From the NCBI GenBank assembly GCA_900552885.1, contig USBM01000117.1, positions 1 to 6,822 of the forward strand: a stretch of 6,822 nt of DNA, read 5' to 3'. The notes under the pieces are model-generated. The model saw only the letters and a program-made list of their open reading frames with translations, was not told the origin of the DNA and searched no databases. Below, one piece after another: positions 5,665 through 6,822 of this stretch (positions are counted from its first letter, which is position 1; every line of letters begins with the position of its first letter). The position numbers and the translations under genes are program-made. Source of the DNA: an uncultured Clostridium sp. (GTDB lineage Bacteria > Bacillota > Clostridia > Lachnospirales > Lachnospiraceae).

Positions 5665-5681
5665 GTTACAAACTTGTTACA
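5665..5681 (-). promoter_or_regulatory. WalR (YycF)-type operator: TGTAAC-N5-TGTAAC
   Basis: The minus strand reads TGTAAC-AAGTT-TGTAAC, two direct half-sites 11 bp apart. This is an exact match to the WalR consensus TGTWAH-N5-TGTWAH known from Bacillus and Staphylococcus, where targets include autolysins and a 3D-domain protein (YocH). The downstream gene here encodes a 3D-domain wall protein. Relative to the best promoter the site covers about +1 to +17, a position expected to repress. If a weaker promoter with -10 TATTAT (5632-5627) is used, the site lies near -45 to -60, as for activation. The same bases form overlapping palindromes (AACTTGT-A-ACAAGTT at 5671-5685), so another dimeric regulator is possible. 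Confidence 0.55.
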
Positions 5682-5687
5682 AGTTGT

Positions 5688-5716
5688 AATATAACACTTA
5701 ATAAAATAAATGTCAA
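5688..5716 (-). promoter_or_regulatory. Near-consensus promoter of the SH3/3D-domain gene
   Basis: On the minus strand TTGACA (5716-5711, six of six), a 17-bp spacer and TATATT (5693-5688, five of six) preceded by TGT form an extended -10 vegetative promoter. Transcription would start near 5681, leaving a leader of about 120 nt before the ATG at 5559. The leader carries the WalR-like site and the hairpin at 5574-5614. Confidence 0.75.
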
Positions 5717-5967
5717 TATGTCATTTTCTACCCAGAAATCCCCATTTTTCGTACTTTTTGTACATGTAATCAGAGAATATACTAGGATTTCCTTCTACAA
5801 TATGTTAAGATATCATTACAAGTTTGTACAATAGTAGGAATATTTATACCTGTTTTTATGTATTTTGCCGGTTTCTTATTATATAGAAGCAACTCTTATA
5901 ACGAAGCCGCAATCCTGCTATGCATTCAAACGGATAACCATTGGAATATATTCAATATACGATCCGT

Positions 5968-5975
5968 AAAGGAGA
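5968..5975 (+). promoter_or_regulatory. Ribosome binding site deciding the pseudouridine synthase start
   Basis: AAAGGAGA lies 10 nt before the ATG at 5986. The upstream in-frame TTG at 5941 has no such site, and the extra 15 residues it would add precede the normal beginning of the S4 domain. This supports 5986 as the start. Confidence 0.75.
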
Positions 5976-5985
5976 CAGATATTAT

Positions 5986-6789
5986 ATGGCTGCAATTCGA
6001 ATTGATAAATATCTCGCGGATGCCGGAATCGGTACACGCTCCATTGTGAAAAAGGAATTAAAGAAAGGCTATGTCACGGTCAATGGTGAGATCATTCAAA
6101 AACCGGAATACAAGATTGATCCATCAACGGACACCATTACGTATCAGGGCGAAGAGATCCGCGTAGAACAATATGAATATTATATATTGCATAAGCCTGC
6201 CGGATACGTCAGTGCAACGAAAGACAATACGGCTCCAACTGTGTTGTCCCTTATTCCGAGTACACGCAAAGACCTGTCTCCGGTCGGACGCTTAGATAAA
6301 GATACGGAAGGGTTGCTTCTTATTACCAATGACGGAGATTTATCCCATCGCCTGCTTTCACCCAGACGTCACGTAGACAAGACCTATTTTGCAATTATCC
6401 GTGGCATTGTAGATCATACGGATGTGGATGCATTTGCCAAAGGACTGGTGATCGGCGATGAAGATCTTAATATCGCCATGCCTGCCACGCTTACCTTCTA
6501 TCCTCATGAAGAAGCGTTAGTAAGACAGCCGGCTCTGTCCGATTATCAAAAGCGCATCAACAACTCACAAGTACAGGCTCCTATTGCACAGGAAGAACTC
6601 TCTTATATAGAAGTAACGCTTCATGAGGGAAAGTTTCATCAGGTAAAGCGCATGTTTCAGGCTGTTGGTAAAGAGGTACTCTACCTAAAGCGTATTCAAT
6701 TTGGTCCGCTGCAACTCCCGGAAGATCTTGCAGTCGGAGAAAGCCGCCCTCTTTCAACAGAAGAACTGACACGTTTGAAAGATCATTAA
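5986..6789 (+). CDS. rsuA: RsuA-type rRNA pseudouridine synthase
   Basis: A 267-residue enzyme of the RsuA/RluB/RluE/RluF group that isomerises a uridine in ribosomal RNA to pseudouridine. An S4 RNA-binding domain occupies about residues 4-60 (RIDKYLADAGIGTRS ... GYVTVNGEI). The catalytic domain starts with YYILHKPAGYVSA and contains the signature GRLDKDTEGLLLITNDG with nucleophile Asp104, then KTY at 132-134. The late motif HEGKFHQVKRMF (213-224) is closer to RsuA (16S rRNA uridine 516) than to RluB (23S), so a 16S target is favoured by family resemblance only. About 20 residues around 183-204 (SDYQKRINNSQ) look like an extra loop. It is divergent from the 3D-domain gene. The 270 bases between the two promoter regions (5717-5985) are AT-rich; I found no convincing rightward promoter there. 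Positions 6790-6822 show no gene or complete terminator. Confidence 0.94.
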   Translation: MAAIRIDKYLADAGIGTRSIVKKELKKGYVTVNGEIIQKPEYKIDPSTDTITYQGEEIRVEQYEYYILHKPAGYVSATKDNTAPTVLSLIPSTRKDLSPVGRLDKDTEGLLLITNDGDLSHRLLSPRRHVDKTYFAIIRGIVDHTDVDAFAKGLVIGDEDLNIAMPATLTFYPHEEALVRQPALSDYQKRINNSQVQAPIAQEELSYIEVTLHEGKFHQVKRMFQAVGKEVLYLKRIQFGPLQLPEDLAVGESRPLSTEELTRLKDH

Positions 6790-6822
6790 AGATATTCTCA
6801 CTTTATCGGAGCATTTTTCACT

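Noticed and set aside
5758..5783. Rightward promoter TTGTAC/TATACT for the pseudouridine synthase
   Set aside because: The spacer would be 14 bp, too short, and the -35 is poor; I found no better rightward promoter.
5812..5831. Second WalR-like motif (minus strand TGTACA-N4-TGTAAT)
   Set aside because: The spacing is 4 rather than 5, and TGTACA breaks the consensus at position five.
5941..5985. Upstream TTG start for the pseudouridine synthase
   Set aside because: The ATG at 5986 has the AAAGGAGA site at proper distance and begins where the S4 domain normally begins; the extra residues resemble nothing.

Overview
The window looks like chromosome of a low-to-moderate GC Clostridia-type Firmicute, most likely a Lachnospiraceae-like gut anaerobe. 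The case rests on strong AGGAGG-type ribosome binding sites, TTGACA/TATATT promoters, AT-rich intergenic DNA, and secreted proteins with Thr/Glu/Asp/Pro-rich linkers, a lysine-rich Ig-like domain and a 3D-domain wall enzyme. The genus assignment is inference. No mobile element, CRISPR array, tRNA or rRNA is visible.

Layout, left to right. Positions 1-2056 hold a three-gene signalling operon read leftward: a small atypical orphan receiver protein (1682-2056), an OmpR-type response regulator (959-1663), then a sensor histidine kinase (969 down to the left edge, cut off before its C-terminus). The last two overlap by 11 bases. The kinase has two membrane helices joined by a very short loop, as in intramembrane-sensing kinases. 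A promoter candidate at 2108-2137 makes the short form of the orphan receiver the likely product.

Positions 2142-3619 hold a secreted protein gene read leftward with its own promoter and terminator. It encodes a signal peptide, a very basic bacterial Ig-like domain, four 12-residue Pro/Asp/Ser repeats, and a leucine-rich domain with an exact 21-residue period and one cysteine per turn. Upstream of it, 3659-3829 looks like an independent small-RNA transcription unit: an extended -10 promoter, about 170 nt of structured sequence, and a 47-nt near-perfect terminator hairpin, with no convincing ORF. This is the part of the window least explained by known genes.

Positions 3936-5716 hold a membrane-anchored cell-wall protein gene, also leftward: one transmembrane helix, two SH3b domains and a C-terminal 3D domain. 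The second SH3b domain is split by an acidic low-complexity insert of about 80 residues. Its leader carries an exact match to the WalR (YycF) consensus, TGTAAC-N5-TGTAAC, next to a near-consensus promoter, which suggests control by the essential cell-wall two-component system. A divergent gene at 5986-6789 encodes an RsuA-type rRNA pseudouridine synthase.

Taken together, two of the loci encode envelope-exposed proteins and a third encodes envelope-stress-type signalling. Whether the kinase/regulator pair at the left controls either exported protein cannot be read from the sequence.
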